This document shows positions 1 to 7,743 of a stretch of DNA of 21,814 nt, one piece after another; position 1 is the stretch's first letter; each line of letters begins with the position of its first letter. The stretch comes from Anaerobacillus sp. Its GTDB lineage: Bacteria; Bacillota; Bacilli; Bacillales_H; Anaerobacillaceae. The notes under the pieces were generated by a model that saw nothing but the letters and a program-made list of their open reading frames with translations, was not told the DNA's origin and ran no database searches. Both the position numbers and the translations under genes were made by a program. Location of the stretch: NCBI GenBank assembly GCA_007120055.1, contig SKOL01000770.1:1-21814 (forward strand). The letters are read 5' to 3'.

Positions 1-90
1 ACTTATTTTTACCTATAAATAACGATGTATGTTAAATTCTACAAAATTAGAGCTCCTGCTAATCTGAGATTCCTTTGGTAACGCTATACT

Positions 91-137
91 AAAAAACGAC
101 ACAGTTCTCTCGCATACCGCGAAAGAACTGTGTCGTT
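91..137 (-). terminator. Intrinsic terminator after the first aldo/keto reductase
   Basis: A 14-bp perfect stem (95-108 with 124-137) can be extended inward past one mismatch by a further four pairs. On the minus strand it is followed by a run of six T (the A run at 91-96). It lies about 105 bp past the stop codon of the gene ending at 244, so it should end that transcription unit. The T run makes this the clearest intrinsic terminator in the window. Confidence 0.88.
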
Positions 138-243
138 ATGTGTGTGAGTTTGTGGAGACTAGTAGGCCCCGTCCGCTGACCTTTTTATGCCAAATGATAA
201 CTGATGTACGAAACGTACGTTTAAGACTCTATTTCCTTTTCTT

Positions 244-1239
244 TTATTGGCTCTTTAAAATATGATCAATCAACTGTAGCTCTTCTGAACTAAATTCTAG
301 GTTGTTGAGGGCTGCTACATTTTCTTCTAATTGACTAACTTTACTGGCGCCAATTAAACAAGAAGTGACCTTTTGCTCACGAAGCACCCACGCAATTGCC
401 ATTTGTGCAAGAGATTGACTTCGTTCTCGCGCTAATTCGTTTAATTTTTGTACTTTTTGAATCACTTCTTCTGTAATATCGCCACTATTTAAAAAGCTAT
501 TTACTTTAGATGCACGAGAATCTGTAGGAAAACCGTTTAAGTATCGGTTTGTTAACAATCCTTGTGCAAGCGGAACAAAAGCGATAGATCCTACTCCTTC
601 TTCTTGCAAGAGTGATGTTAACCCATCCTCAACCCAGCGGTTAAACATTGAATACGCTGGTTGATGAATAAGTAACGGAGTTCCTAACTTTCTTAAAATA
701 TCCATTGCCTGTTTCGTTTCCTCTACCCCATAATTAGATATCCCGACGTAAAGGGCTTTCCCTTGTTTAACGATATGATCAAGGGCCATCATTGTTTCTT
801 CAAGAGGTGTTTCTGGATCTGGTCTATGATGATAAAAAATATCAACATAATCCAATCCCATTCTGTTTAAACTTTGATCAAGACTCGAAACTAAGTACTT
901 CCTTGATCCCCAATCACCATATGGTCCTGGCCACATTCCGTAACCAGCTTTTGTAGAAATGACCATTTCATCTCTATATCGAGCAAAATCTTGATTTAGA
1001 ATTTTCCCGAAATTCTCCTCTGCTGACCCAGGAGGCGGACCATAATTATTAGCAAGATCATAGTGAGTAATACCTAAATCAAATGCTTTTTTAATAAGAG
1101 CACGTCCATTCTCAAAAACATCTTCACCACCAAAGTTATGCCATAACCCTAGAGAAAGAGCCGGCAGTTTAATACCGGACTTACCACATCGATTGTAAAC
1201 CATTGATTCATATCTTTGCTCATTCGGTTGATAACCCAT
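244..1239 (-). CDS. Aldo/keto reductase, YghZ-like (AKR14 type)
   Basis: This 331-residue protein is an NADPH-dependent aldo/keto reductase of the (beta/alpha)8 fold. The N-terminal half shows THYDLANNYGPPPGSAEENF, typical of YghZ-like enzymes, which reduce L-glyceraldehyde 3-phosphate and other aldehydes. The expected tetrad is visible: Asp and Tyr in that stretch, Lys in STKAGYG and His in FYHHRPDP. The length fits the family. The ATG start is preceded by GAGGAGG at good spacing. A degenerate copy of the locus operator (1288-1303) overlaps the likely -35 region of a TATAGT promoter (1275-1280), so it may be co-regulated with the glucan genes. The physiological substrate is unknown; detoxifying a sugar-derived aldehyde is a guess. 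Cytoplasmic. Confidence 0.9.
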   Translation of the reverse strand: MGYQPNEQRYESMVYNRCGKSGIKLPALSLGLWHNFGGEDVFENGRALIKKAFDLGITHYDLANNYGPPPGSAEENFGKILNQDFARYRDEMVISTKAGYGMWPGPYGDWGSRKYLVSSLDQSLNRMGLDYVDIFYHHRPDPETPLEETMMALDHIVKQGKALYVGISNYGVEETKQAMDILRKLGTPLLIHQPAYSMFNRWVEDGLTSLLQEEGVGSIAFVPLAQGLLTNRYLNGFPTDSRASKVNSFLNSGDITEEVIQKVQKLNELARERSQSLAQMAIAWVLREQKVTSCLIGASKVSQLEENVAALNNLEFSSEELQLIDHILKSQ

Positions 1240-1274
1240 TTTTATTCCTCCTCAAAGTTAAAATTCTAATTTTC

Positions 1275-1303
1275 ACTATAAAATAAAGCCAAAGTGCTTT
1301 CGA
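1275..1303 (-). promoter_or_regulatory. Candidate promoter and degenerate operator before the YghZ-like gene
   Basis: A -10-like TATAGT (minus strand, 1275-1280) lies downstream of GCCAAAGTGCTTTCGA (1288-1303), which differs from the locus operator at one core base (GCGC to GTGC) and at the flanks. The operator covers where the -35 would sit, the same layout as the solute-binding-protein promoter. It could equally be a CcpA cre site. The T run on the minus strand just beyond (1302-1310) might also help end transcription from the upstream reductase gene. Confidence 0.45.
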
Positions 1304-1362
1304 AAAAAAAAGAGACTTCGATTATTTATCTCGATGATTAATTATATCTATCTTGTGAAAAG

Positions 1363-2298
1363 TCACCAAGGAAGGTTATTATCTTTCAATTGATTTTCCC
1401 ACATTGAACCTAGTTGTTCTAATGTTTTTAAATCCATATTCCCTTGAGTTGCTGAGACATTTTCTTCTAACTGGCGAATGTTTTTAGCACCAGGTATTAC
1501 TGTTGAAACTTCTGGGTGAGCTAGGATAAATTGTAGAGCGCTTTTTGCAAGATTTTGAGTAGGGTCTACAATATTTTTAACCTTCTCTAACATCGCTGTT
1601 CTTCTATTGATAATGTCTGGACTCCATCGATTTCTAATATCTGTAAAACTGCTCTCGGCATTATATTTACCTGATAACCAACCAGAATCTAATGGAACTT
1701 TGATAATAAGAGCTATCTCCTTCTTCTGAGCGGCTTTAAAAGCATTGGCTGGATCTTGATGAAAGATATTAAACATCACTTCGATTACTTGACTATTCGT
1801 TTTCTCGATTAACTCAAACATTTCTTCACTTGAGTCTACAGAGGCTCCATAAGCACCGATTTTTCCTTCTTTTTTCAATTTTTCTAGCTCTTCAAAATGC
1901 TGGCTATTGCCATTCAAGTATTGAAAGGGTGGATTATGCAAAAGGATCGAGTCAAGATAATCCGTTTGGAGTCGTTTTAGACTTTTATCCACGGATTTTT
2001 GTATCTCATTTGGGTCAAAGTTGATCTCACCATTATCGTGATGACCAAATTTACTACTTATGATCACCTTCTCTCTCTTCCCTCTCAACGCCTTACCGAG
2101 GATTTCTTCACTCTTTCCTAAAGCATAATTTGGAGCTGTATCGAAGAAGTTGCATCCTAATTCTAAAGCTTTATCAACAATTTTAATCCCTTCACTTTCA
2201 GTCATTGAACCCCATTCTTTTTCATTACCTAGCTGCCATGAACCTAATCCAATCTCAGAAACCAATTTACCAGTACTTCCAAATGGTCGTTGTTTCAT
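1363..2298 (-). CDS. Aldo/keto reductase
   Basis: This 311-residue cytoplasmic NAD(P)H-dependent oxidoreductase belongs to the aldo/keto reductase superfamily and is distinct from its downstream neighbour. The start MKQRPFGSTGKLVSEIGLG is a typical N-terminal strand and loop. FFDTAPNYALGKSEE carries the active-site Asp and Tyr, IISSKFGH the Lys, and SILLHNPP the His position. VIPGAKNIRQLEENV near the C-terminus is the usual cofactor-phosphate-binding region. The ATG start follows GAGGAG. It lies 172 bp after the DUF624 gene and 123 bp before the second reductase. I see no operator palindrome in its own upstream gap. Substrate unknown; the general class is secure. Confidence 0.88.
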   Translation of the reverse strand: MKQRPFGSTGKLVSEIGLGSWQLGNEKEWGSMTESEGIKIVDKALELGCNFFDTAPNYALGKSEEILGKALRGKREKVIISSKFGHHDNGEINFDPNEIQKSVDKSLKRLQTDYLDSILLHNPPFQYLNGNSQHFEELEKLKKEGKIGAYGASVDSSEEMFELIEKTNSQVIEVMFNIFHQDPANAFKAAQKKEIALIIKVPLDSGWLSGKYNAESSFTDIRNRWSPDIINRRTAMLEKVKNIVDPTQNLAKSALQFILAHPEVSTVIPGAKNIRQLEENVSATQGNMDLKTLEQLGSMWENQLKDNNLPW

Positions 2299-2470
2299 TT
2301 TTTCTCTCTCCTCTTTAAATATAGAGATTCATTGTAATTTACTACTCACAACAGCGCCTCCACTTAATTTGGATCGGTAGTTGAATTACCCTCTCCGTCA
2401 AACTCATCACGAATGGAACAACAACTTTATCTGTATGTGTTTGAAATCTTAAATCTCTAAGAATTAATAA

Positions 2471-3088
2471 TCATTTTCTTCTATCTAATTTATTAAAAGA
2501 AATAAGCGTCACTGCCATAATTGGTATCCCAACCAAAATCGGAAGAAATAGTCCTACATAACCGGGAGAATAAATAAAGAAAGAATAAATTACAAACAAA
2601 CATATAAGGATAACTAATACAAAATGTATACTGATCATTCCTAATAGAAAAGCACGTTTGAAGTGATCAAATAATTTCAGATCATAATGGACGTATACTG
2701 GAAAGAAGTAAATGATTGTTACTAAGAAAAACATTCCATTAATAATAAAACCTATCGTTAGAATAACTTGAAGTAAACCACCTACTAATGGAATATAACT
2801 AAAATGAATATACAAAATGATAAATACTAACAAGAAAAAGAACCCAGCAATATTGGATTTAATAAATTCATTTTTGTACACTCGAAAAAAGGTCGATAGG
2901 ATAGGTATATCAGTATCTTTCATTAGCCATTTTCTAATAATCGTTAGCAATGCAACTGATGCTGGTGCGACTCCGAAAATAACTAATCCGATGACTGTGA
3001 ATATAATCCATAATAAATTGACATAAGCAATTTTCATAAACAAATCTAGCCCATAATAAACCTTTCCAATAAATCCTTCCGGTTTCAT
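2471..3088 (-). CDS. DUF624 / YesL-like membrane protein
   Basis: This 205-residue integral membrane protein has about five hydrophobic segments, roughly at residues 20-45, 80-100, 105-130, 145-170 and 175-197. The N-terminus has amphipathic character and the C-terminus ends in KLDRRK. The pattern and the segment GVAPASVALLTIIRKWLMKD match the DUF624 family, whose B. subtilis member YesL lies in a rhamnogalacturonan cluster. Members are commonly found beside MalF/MalG-type ABC sugar importers, but their function is not established. The ATG start is preceded by GAGGTG at about 5 nt. It follows the laminarinase gene after a terminator-like stem-loop, so it probably has its own promoter; a TATAAT lies in the upstream gap, without a convincing -35. 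Confidence 0.8.
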   Translation of the reverse strand: MKPEGFIGKVYYGLDLFMKIAYVNLLWIIFTVIGLVIFGVAPASVALLTIIRKWLMKDTDIPILSTFFRVYKNEFIKSNIAGFFFLLVFIILYIHFSYIPLVGGLLQVILTIGFIINGMFFLVTIIYFFPVYVHYDLKLFDHFKRAFLLGMISIHFVLVILICLFVIYSFFIYSPGYVGLFLPILVGIPIMAVTLISFNKLDRRK

Positions 3089-3282
3089 CTAATCACCTCA
3101 TATTCCGCCATTTATATGTGTGTCTCCACACCCGCAGATTAATTATATATTTTTTTTATTGACGCTTATAACGAAAGTAGGTTTTGAAATTAACCGTATG
3201 AAAGGTACGGACCGATTATCGTCTTCATTATTTTTTTACAACCATCAAACACATTAAACATTTTAGATTGCCCCATATAGGT

Positions 3283-3322
3283 GTAAAAATGTCTGACTCA
3301 TATCGAGATCAGACATTTTTAC
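3283..3322 (-). terminator. Terminator stem-loop after the laminarinase gene
   Basis: A perfect 14-bp stem (3283-3296 with 3309-3322) closes a 12-nt loop about 20 bp beyond the laminarinase stop codon. The outer part of the stem is A/T with five T on the descending arm, so it could work in either direction, but no separate T run follows on the minus strand. It is the only strong hairpin between the laminarinase and DUF624 genes. Confidence 0.72.
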
Positions 3323-3341
3323 TTTTAATACTGAAGAATAC

Positions 3342-6300
3342 TTAAGCTAATATTCTTCTACGTTTCACAATGAAAGCGATTCCGCTTAGTATAATTAACA
3401 TTAAACCTACAAATAACAAATTAAAACTATTTGTCGCTGTATCTGGTAATTTCTTATTCATATCTTCTTCATCAGTTTCTGTTCCATTACGTGATTGATC
3501 TGATCCCGGCGCCTCACCTGATTGATCTTCTCCTGGCTTTTCGCCTGATTGATCTTCTCCTGGCTCTTCGCCTGATTGATCATCTCCTGGATCTTCACCT
3601 GATTGATCATCTCCTGGATCTTCACCTGATTGATCTTCTCCTGGATCTTCACTAAATTCAAATACTCCATAAGTAGAGAAATGAGTAACTGTTGCAGTTA
3701 TCGTTTTAGTTTCAGTATCCATAACTCCACCAATTAATTCCCATTCGTTTGTTGTTTCATTGTAGTAGTATATAGCTACCTCTTCGAAACCTTCTTCATA
3801 TCCTAACGTTAACTCAAATTCTCCATCAAATTCTTCACCTAACTGAAGATCCACTTTAATAACTTCTCCAGCCTTATTACGACCTTGAGGAGTATTTGTT
3901 ACTTCTTCGACTAACTCAATTGCAATGGTTGTATTTACTGGTAAGTTCGCTGGCATCTTAATTGAAGCGTTACTTCCACTTAAATTAACTCGGTTATTCT
4001 TTGCTACTGTAGTTGGAACATTCGGTAATACAGTTTCTTCACCTTCTTGATCAGCTGGTTCAGTTGATGCTACTTCCTCAACTTCTACCAATCTTACATT
4101 GTCGATTAGAATTGTGTATGGCACAGCCAATTCTTCATCTGTACCATCTCTACCTAATCCAAACAGGAAGTTATAATTACCAGTTTCAGTCACTTCAATG
4201 ATAAGTTCATATGTTTCCATAGTATCACCAACAGCAAATTCCTGAATACCTGTTCCTGAATCCGTTAATTCTACTTTTACATTACGTTCGTGGTCTGATT
4301 TCATATCAAAGGTAATTTTATATGTTCCACTTGGCACTTCAACATTTTGTGATAATTGAATTTGCCACCAAGCCCAACCGCCTTGTTTAATCTCAGCATT
4401 TAATACACCATCAATAACAGAGAAGTCAGCAAGACCTGCCCAAGCTTCAAAATCTCCTTGGTTATGAATATTCCAAAGTAATGGATTATCCGCATTACCA
4501 AATTCATTTGTGGTCTCGAAAGAACCATCAATGATCAAGTTTCGCCCTATTTCTTTCCACTCTTTTTCAGATGGATCAGATGGATCAGATGGTTCTGTTG
4601 GATCAGTTGGTTGTTGACTATCTTCATTACCAATTAGAACTTCCCTTGCACCTTTTACTTCTAATCTAACATTATCAATATAGATATCGTGAGTATCCGA
4701 GATAACGCCGCCTACTGAACCTAGTAAGAATTTCAAAGCATTTACGTCAGTTGTATCGATATTAAATTCATATTTAAATGTTTGTGTCTCATTAGTTAAA
4801 GCAATTTCTTCTGAGAAATAACGGTGGTAACTTGCATTTTCGACAATTAGTTCAATCTTTCTGTCAATAGAAGCACTTGCATCAAATTCAACTACGTATG
4901 TTAATCCTTCTTCTAATGTAAGATCTTCTTGGAAAAACTGAACATGCCATGTATCATTTCCAGTATGTTCTACAGAAATTTTAGCTTCTCCATTTTCTTC
5001 AGCAAAAGATGCACTTGACTGTCCTTCCCAAACACCTTGGACATGATTATGCCATCCTTCTAATCCTTTTGCAAAATCTCCGTTAGTTAATGGGAAATAT
5101 CTTTCCCTTTCACCTTTCACTTCTAGTTTTACATTATCAATAAACACTTCATGACTGCCAATGTCTTCTGAACCAGCAATTTTTCCTAATAAATACTTTA
5201 GGTCAACTGTATCATCAGCATTCATTTCAAATTCGAACGTGAATGTTTCCATCGTATTTGTAAGCTCAACAATATCTGAAAAATACCGATTATATGATGC
5301 GTTTTCTACAACTACTTCTACATTTCTATCTACTGTAGATTTAGCGTCAAACTCTAATACATATGTTTGGTTCTCTGAAAACCTCATACCATTTTGCATT
5401 AATAGTACATGCCACGGCTCCCAGCCTTCAGTTGTAATAGAAGCTTTTAGTTCGCCCCCAACTACTTCAATGGTAGCACCTGACGTACCTGGCTCATGGT
5501 CTCCTTGAATATGTTTTTCCCAAGCTTCTAACCCTTTTGAGAAGTCACCGTTTTTAAGTGGAAATGCTTGTTCGAGAGTTACTCCTGCATTATTATTAGT
5601 GGTTCGAACCATTTTTACATTATCAATGACTACATCATTATTGTTTCCTCCTAAGAAAAAGACTAGTTGTCCCTCGATGTCTTCTACATTCGGCATAACA
5701 AATGACATTTCTTTTTCTTCCATTGATGTCGATAATGAAATCACTTGATTGTCGGAATAATTTACGTCCCCATTTTTGCTTAGCAAAGCAACTTCGATAT
5801 CTCTGTCTGCTGTTGCTTTCGCATCAAACGTTAACTTATACTCATCATTCTGAAGAAGGTTCATTCCTTTTTGTACTAGTTTAATAGATTCAACACTAGA
5901 ACCACCATCAGTGATTGATACTTCAAGTTCTCTTACTTCTGGATCAACAGAAGCGGTTGCGTCTGCACCGTCAGTTATTAAATTCCAGAATGTCATCCGA
6001 TCCATATCACCTTGATCAAATGTTCCATTATATACATGATTACCATTTCGCAATGGACGTTTCGGAGCATCTTCGTTATAAGGGTCTACTGCATCAACCT
6101 CTTCAACTACGACATTACCAATCCATACAGGGTTTGAGTTCAGCCCTAAGTTAAACTCAAGACGTGCACGTGGATCTGTATCATGTTGCATTTGGAAGAT
6201 CATTTCATATGTTTCGACTTCATTCGTTAATTGATAGTCCATATTTGGTGAATAAGCCGTCCAACCAAGATCTGCTCCACCGCCAATTTTCACATTCATA

Positions 6301-7541
6301 CCACGGTTAGTATTGGACTTAGCATCAAAACTTAATTTGTACCATCTACCTGTCCCCATCGTGACGTTTTGAATTAATTGGATTGAGTATGTTTGGTTTC
6401 CAGCTTGTGAAATGTCAACCTTCGCAAATAGTGTATCATTTAACATATCGACTGAAACTGAACCTGTTCCATTAAACTCTTCTAAGTTTAAAAAATTCCA
6501 ATAATCATAGTCCCAGTTATTAGCGACATCATCGTTCGTTCTTAAAACTGTGAAACCATTATCATAGTTTGTATCATATACATGATTGCCATCAATTGCT
6601 TCTTTTGCATCAGCAGGTAATTCTACTGGCTCAAACACTGGTTCTACAGGTTCTTTATAGTCTCTACCAGTTAATTCATAAACGCGAACATAATCTACAA
6701 CCATTTTTCCGGGGAATGGTGTTGTATCATCAGGATTTCCACCATACCAGCCACCAATAGCTAGATTTAAAATTAAGTAAAACTCTTGATCAAATGGAGC
6801 TGGATAAGCAAACTTTGCAGGGTTACCAGTACTAGTCGTTGACCAATTGTTTAACGTTTGATACAAATCATCATTGACATACCAACGAATTTCACCTGGC
6901 TCCCACTCAACTGCGTAAACATTCATATCAGTTACGTCACGGCCTTCCGGGAAGTAATAATCTTTCGCTGTGTACGTATTATTTGGCCATTGCCCACCGT
7001 AGTGAATCGCACCACCAATATGATCTGGAGTTCCTCCAGCGTTTTCCATAATATCGATTTCACCAGAAGCTGCCCAACCACCATAAACATCATCCTCTGG
7101 CATCATCCAAAATGCAGGCCAATATCCTTGCCCTTCAGGTAGGGACATTCTCGCTTCGAAACGACCATACTTTTGGCTAAACTTTCCTTGGGTATGAACC
7201 TTTCCGGAAGTATAATGATATGTTCCTGTACTATCAGTAACCGTTTCCTCACGGCCTTCAAGGATTAACTTTCCATTCTCAACTCTCACATTATCTTCTT
7301 GATAAGACTGTAATTCCTCATTGCCCCATCCAGGGATAAATGTGCCATCCTCTTGAAAAAAACCATTTCCTATATCACGTGACCATTTAGATTCGTCTAA
7401 ATCTTCGCCTTCAAACTCATCCGACCAAACTAGCGTCCATTCATCATTCACGTTAGAGCTATCCTCCGCTTTAACAATCATACTGAAGTTGGAAAAAACT
7501 AACAGAAAAACTAATAACATTTTTAACCTTTTTTTTACCAT
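3342..7541 (-). CDS. Cell-wall-anchored multimodular GH16 laminarinase
   Basis: An extracellular endo-beta-1,3-glucanase of about 1399 residues. I chose the ATG for MVKKRLKMLLVFLL because GGAGGG lies 9 nt upstream; an in-frame TTG at 7577 would add 12 residues but overlaps that site. Residues 1-25 are a signal peptide. GH16 spans about 34-290, with SGEIDIMENAG carrying the catalytic Glu161 and Glu166, the laminarinase-type motif. Five CBM4/9-like beta-sandwich modules follow (about 318-482, 496-646, 660-810, 816-964, 1000-1155), each ending near IDNVRL or similar. Modules three and four are close duplicates. A ZU5-like beta domain (about 1172-1296), six acidic 9-residue repeats, a sorting signal LPDTA (1365-1369), a membrane segment and KRRR complete it. 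LPDTA matches the motif reported for B. subtilis sortase YhcS substrates. Module boundaries are estimates. It has its own operator upstream (7666-7681). Confidence 0.93.
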   Translation of the reverse strand: MVKKRLKMLLVFLLVFSNFSMIVKAEDSSNVNDEWTLVWSDEFEGEDLDESKWSRDIGNGFFQEDGTFIPGWGNEELQSYQEDNVRVENGKLILEGREETVTDSTGTYHYTSGKVHTQGKFSQKYGRFEARMSLPEGQGYWPAFWMMPEDDVYGGWAASGEIDIMENAGGTPDHIGGAIHYGGQWPNNTYTAKDYYFPEGRDVTDMNVYAVEWEPGEIRWYVNDDLYQTLNNWSTTSTGNPAKFAYPAPFDQEFYLILNLAIGGWYGGNPDDTTPFPGKMVVDYVRVYELTGRDYKEPVEPVFEPVELPADAKEAIDGNHVYDTNYDNGFTVLRTNDDVANNWDYDYWNFLNLEEFNGTGSVSVDMLNDTLFAKVDISQAGNQTYSIQLIQNVTMGTGRWYKLSFDAKSNTNRGMNVKIGGGADLGWTAYSPNMDYQLTNEVETYEMIFQMQHDTDPRARLEFNLGLNSNPVWIGNVVVEEVDAVDPYNEDAPKRPLRNGNHVYNGTFDQGDMDRMTFWNLITDGADATASVDPEVRELEVSITDGGSSVESIKLVQKGMNLLQNDEYKLTFDAKATADRDIEVALLSKNGDVNYSDNQVISLSTSMEEKEMSFVMPNVEDIEGQLVFFLGGNNNDVVIDNVKMVRTTNNNAGVTLEQAFPLKNGDFSKGLEAWEKHIQGDHEPGTSGATIEVVGGELKASITTEGWEPWHVLLMQNGMRFSENQTYVLEFDAKSTVDRNVEVVVENASYNRYFSDIVELTNTMETFTFEFEMNADDTVDLKYLLGKIAGSEDIGSHEVFIDNVKLEVKGERERYFPLTNGDFAKGLEGWHNHVQGVWEGQSSASFAEENGEAKISVEHTGNDTWHVQFFQEDLTLEEGLTYVVEFDASASIDRKIELIVENASYHRYFSEEIALTNETQTFKYEFNIDTTDVNALKFLLGSVGGVISDTHDIYIDNVRLEVKGAREVLIGNEDSQQPTDPTEPSDPSDPSEKEWKEIGRNLIIDGSFETTNEFGNADNPLLWNIHNQGDFEAWAGLADFSVIDGVLNAEIKQGGWAWWQIQLSQNVEVPSGTYKITFDMKSDHERNVKVELTDSGTGIQEFAVGDTMETYELIIEVTETGNYNFLFGLGRDGTDEELAVPYTILIDNVRLVEVEEVASTEPADQEGEETVLPNVPTTVAKNNRVNLSGSNASIKMPANLPVNTTIAIELVEEVTNTPQGRNKAGEVIKVDLQLGEEFDGEFELTLGYEEGFEEVAIYYYNETTNEWELIGGVMDTETKTITATVTHFSTYGVFEFSEDPGEDQSGEDPGDDQSGEDPGDDQSGEEPGEDQSGEKPGEDQSGEAPGSDQSRNGTETDEEDMNKKLPDTATNSFNLLFVGLMLIILSGIAFIVKRRRILA
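3486..3647 (-). repeat. Six 27-bp repeats encoding an acidic cell-wall linker
   Basis: Six consecutive 27-bp units encode DPGEDQSGE, DPGDDQSGE (twice), EPGEDQSGE, KPGEDQSGE and a diverged APGSDQSRN. They sit between the last folded domain of the laminarinase and its LPDTA sorting signal, where wall-spanning spacers are normally found. The close DNA identity between units suggests copy number can change by slippage. Confidence 0.9.
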
Positions 7542-7665
7542 TATTAACATCCCTCCATATTTTAAAAATATAAGCAAGGTCTAAATTAAGAATGATTGTT
7601 CTAAATCACCCCCTTAACTAAACTCTCTAAATCGTTATGTGAGTGAGCATCATAGATGTTAAAAA

Positions 7666-7681
7666 CCGAAAGCGCTTTCGG
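7666..7681. promoter_or_regulatory. Operator upstream of the laminarinase gene
   Basis: A perfect 16-bp palindrome CCGAAAGCGCTTTCGG, extended by AA/TT to 20 bp (7664-7683), lies about 125 bp before the laminarinase start. On the minus strand a TATGAT follows about 10 bp later and a weak TACATA precedes it, so the true promoter is unclear. It separates control of the laminarinase from the upstream operon. Predicted target of the local LacI-family protein; CcpA is the alternative. Confidence 0.75.
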
Positions 7682-7697
7682 TTTATGTAAGATATGA

Positions 7698-7720
7698 GGT
7701 AGGTATCGTTACTACCTACC
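7698..7720 (-). terminator. Possible terminator after the phosphorylase
   Basis: An 8-bp inverted repeat GGTAGGTA/TACCTACC (7698-7705 and 7713-7720) with a 7-nt loop lies 24-46 bp beyond the phosphorylase stop. No T run follows on the minus strand, so termination would be weak or factor-dependent. It sits just before the laminarinase operator, consistent with a boundary between transcription units. Confidence 0.4.
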
Positions 7721-7743
7721 CCATGTCATCCAGTTTAAAAAAG

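Noticed and set aside
1535..1546. GAGCGCTTTTT in the second aldo/keto reductase, similar to the operator core
   Set aside because: It lies within coding sequence, lacks the left AAA arm, and is not near a promoter.
3194..3210. CCGTA-N7-TACGG inverted repeat before the DUF624 gene
   Set aside because: The stem is only 5 bp, has no T run and no second copy; chance is likely.
3486..3647. Possible CRISPR-like array from regular 27-bp repeats
   Set aside because: There are no unique spacers; the units are contiguous and in frame within the laminarinase gene.
3431..3655. Plus-strand open frame of 74 codons opposite the acidic repeats
   Set aside because: It is the antisense reading of 27-bp coding repeats and is explained by their periodicity.
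7541..7577. TTG start at 7577 for the laminarinase
   Set aside because: It overlaps the ribosome binding site GGAGGG and would put 12 poorly suited residues before a normal signal peptide.
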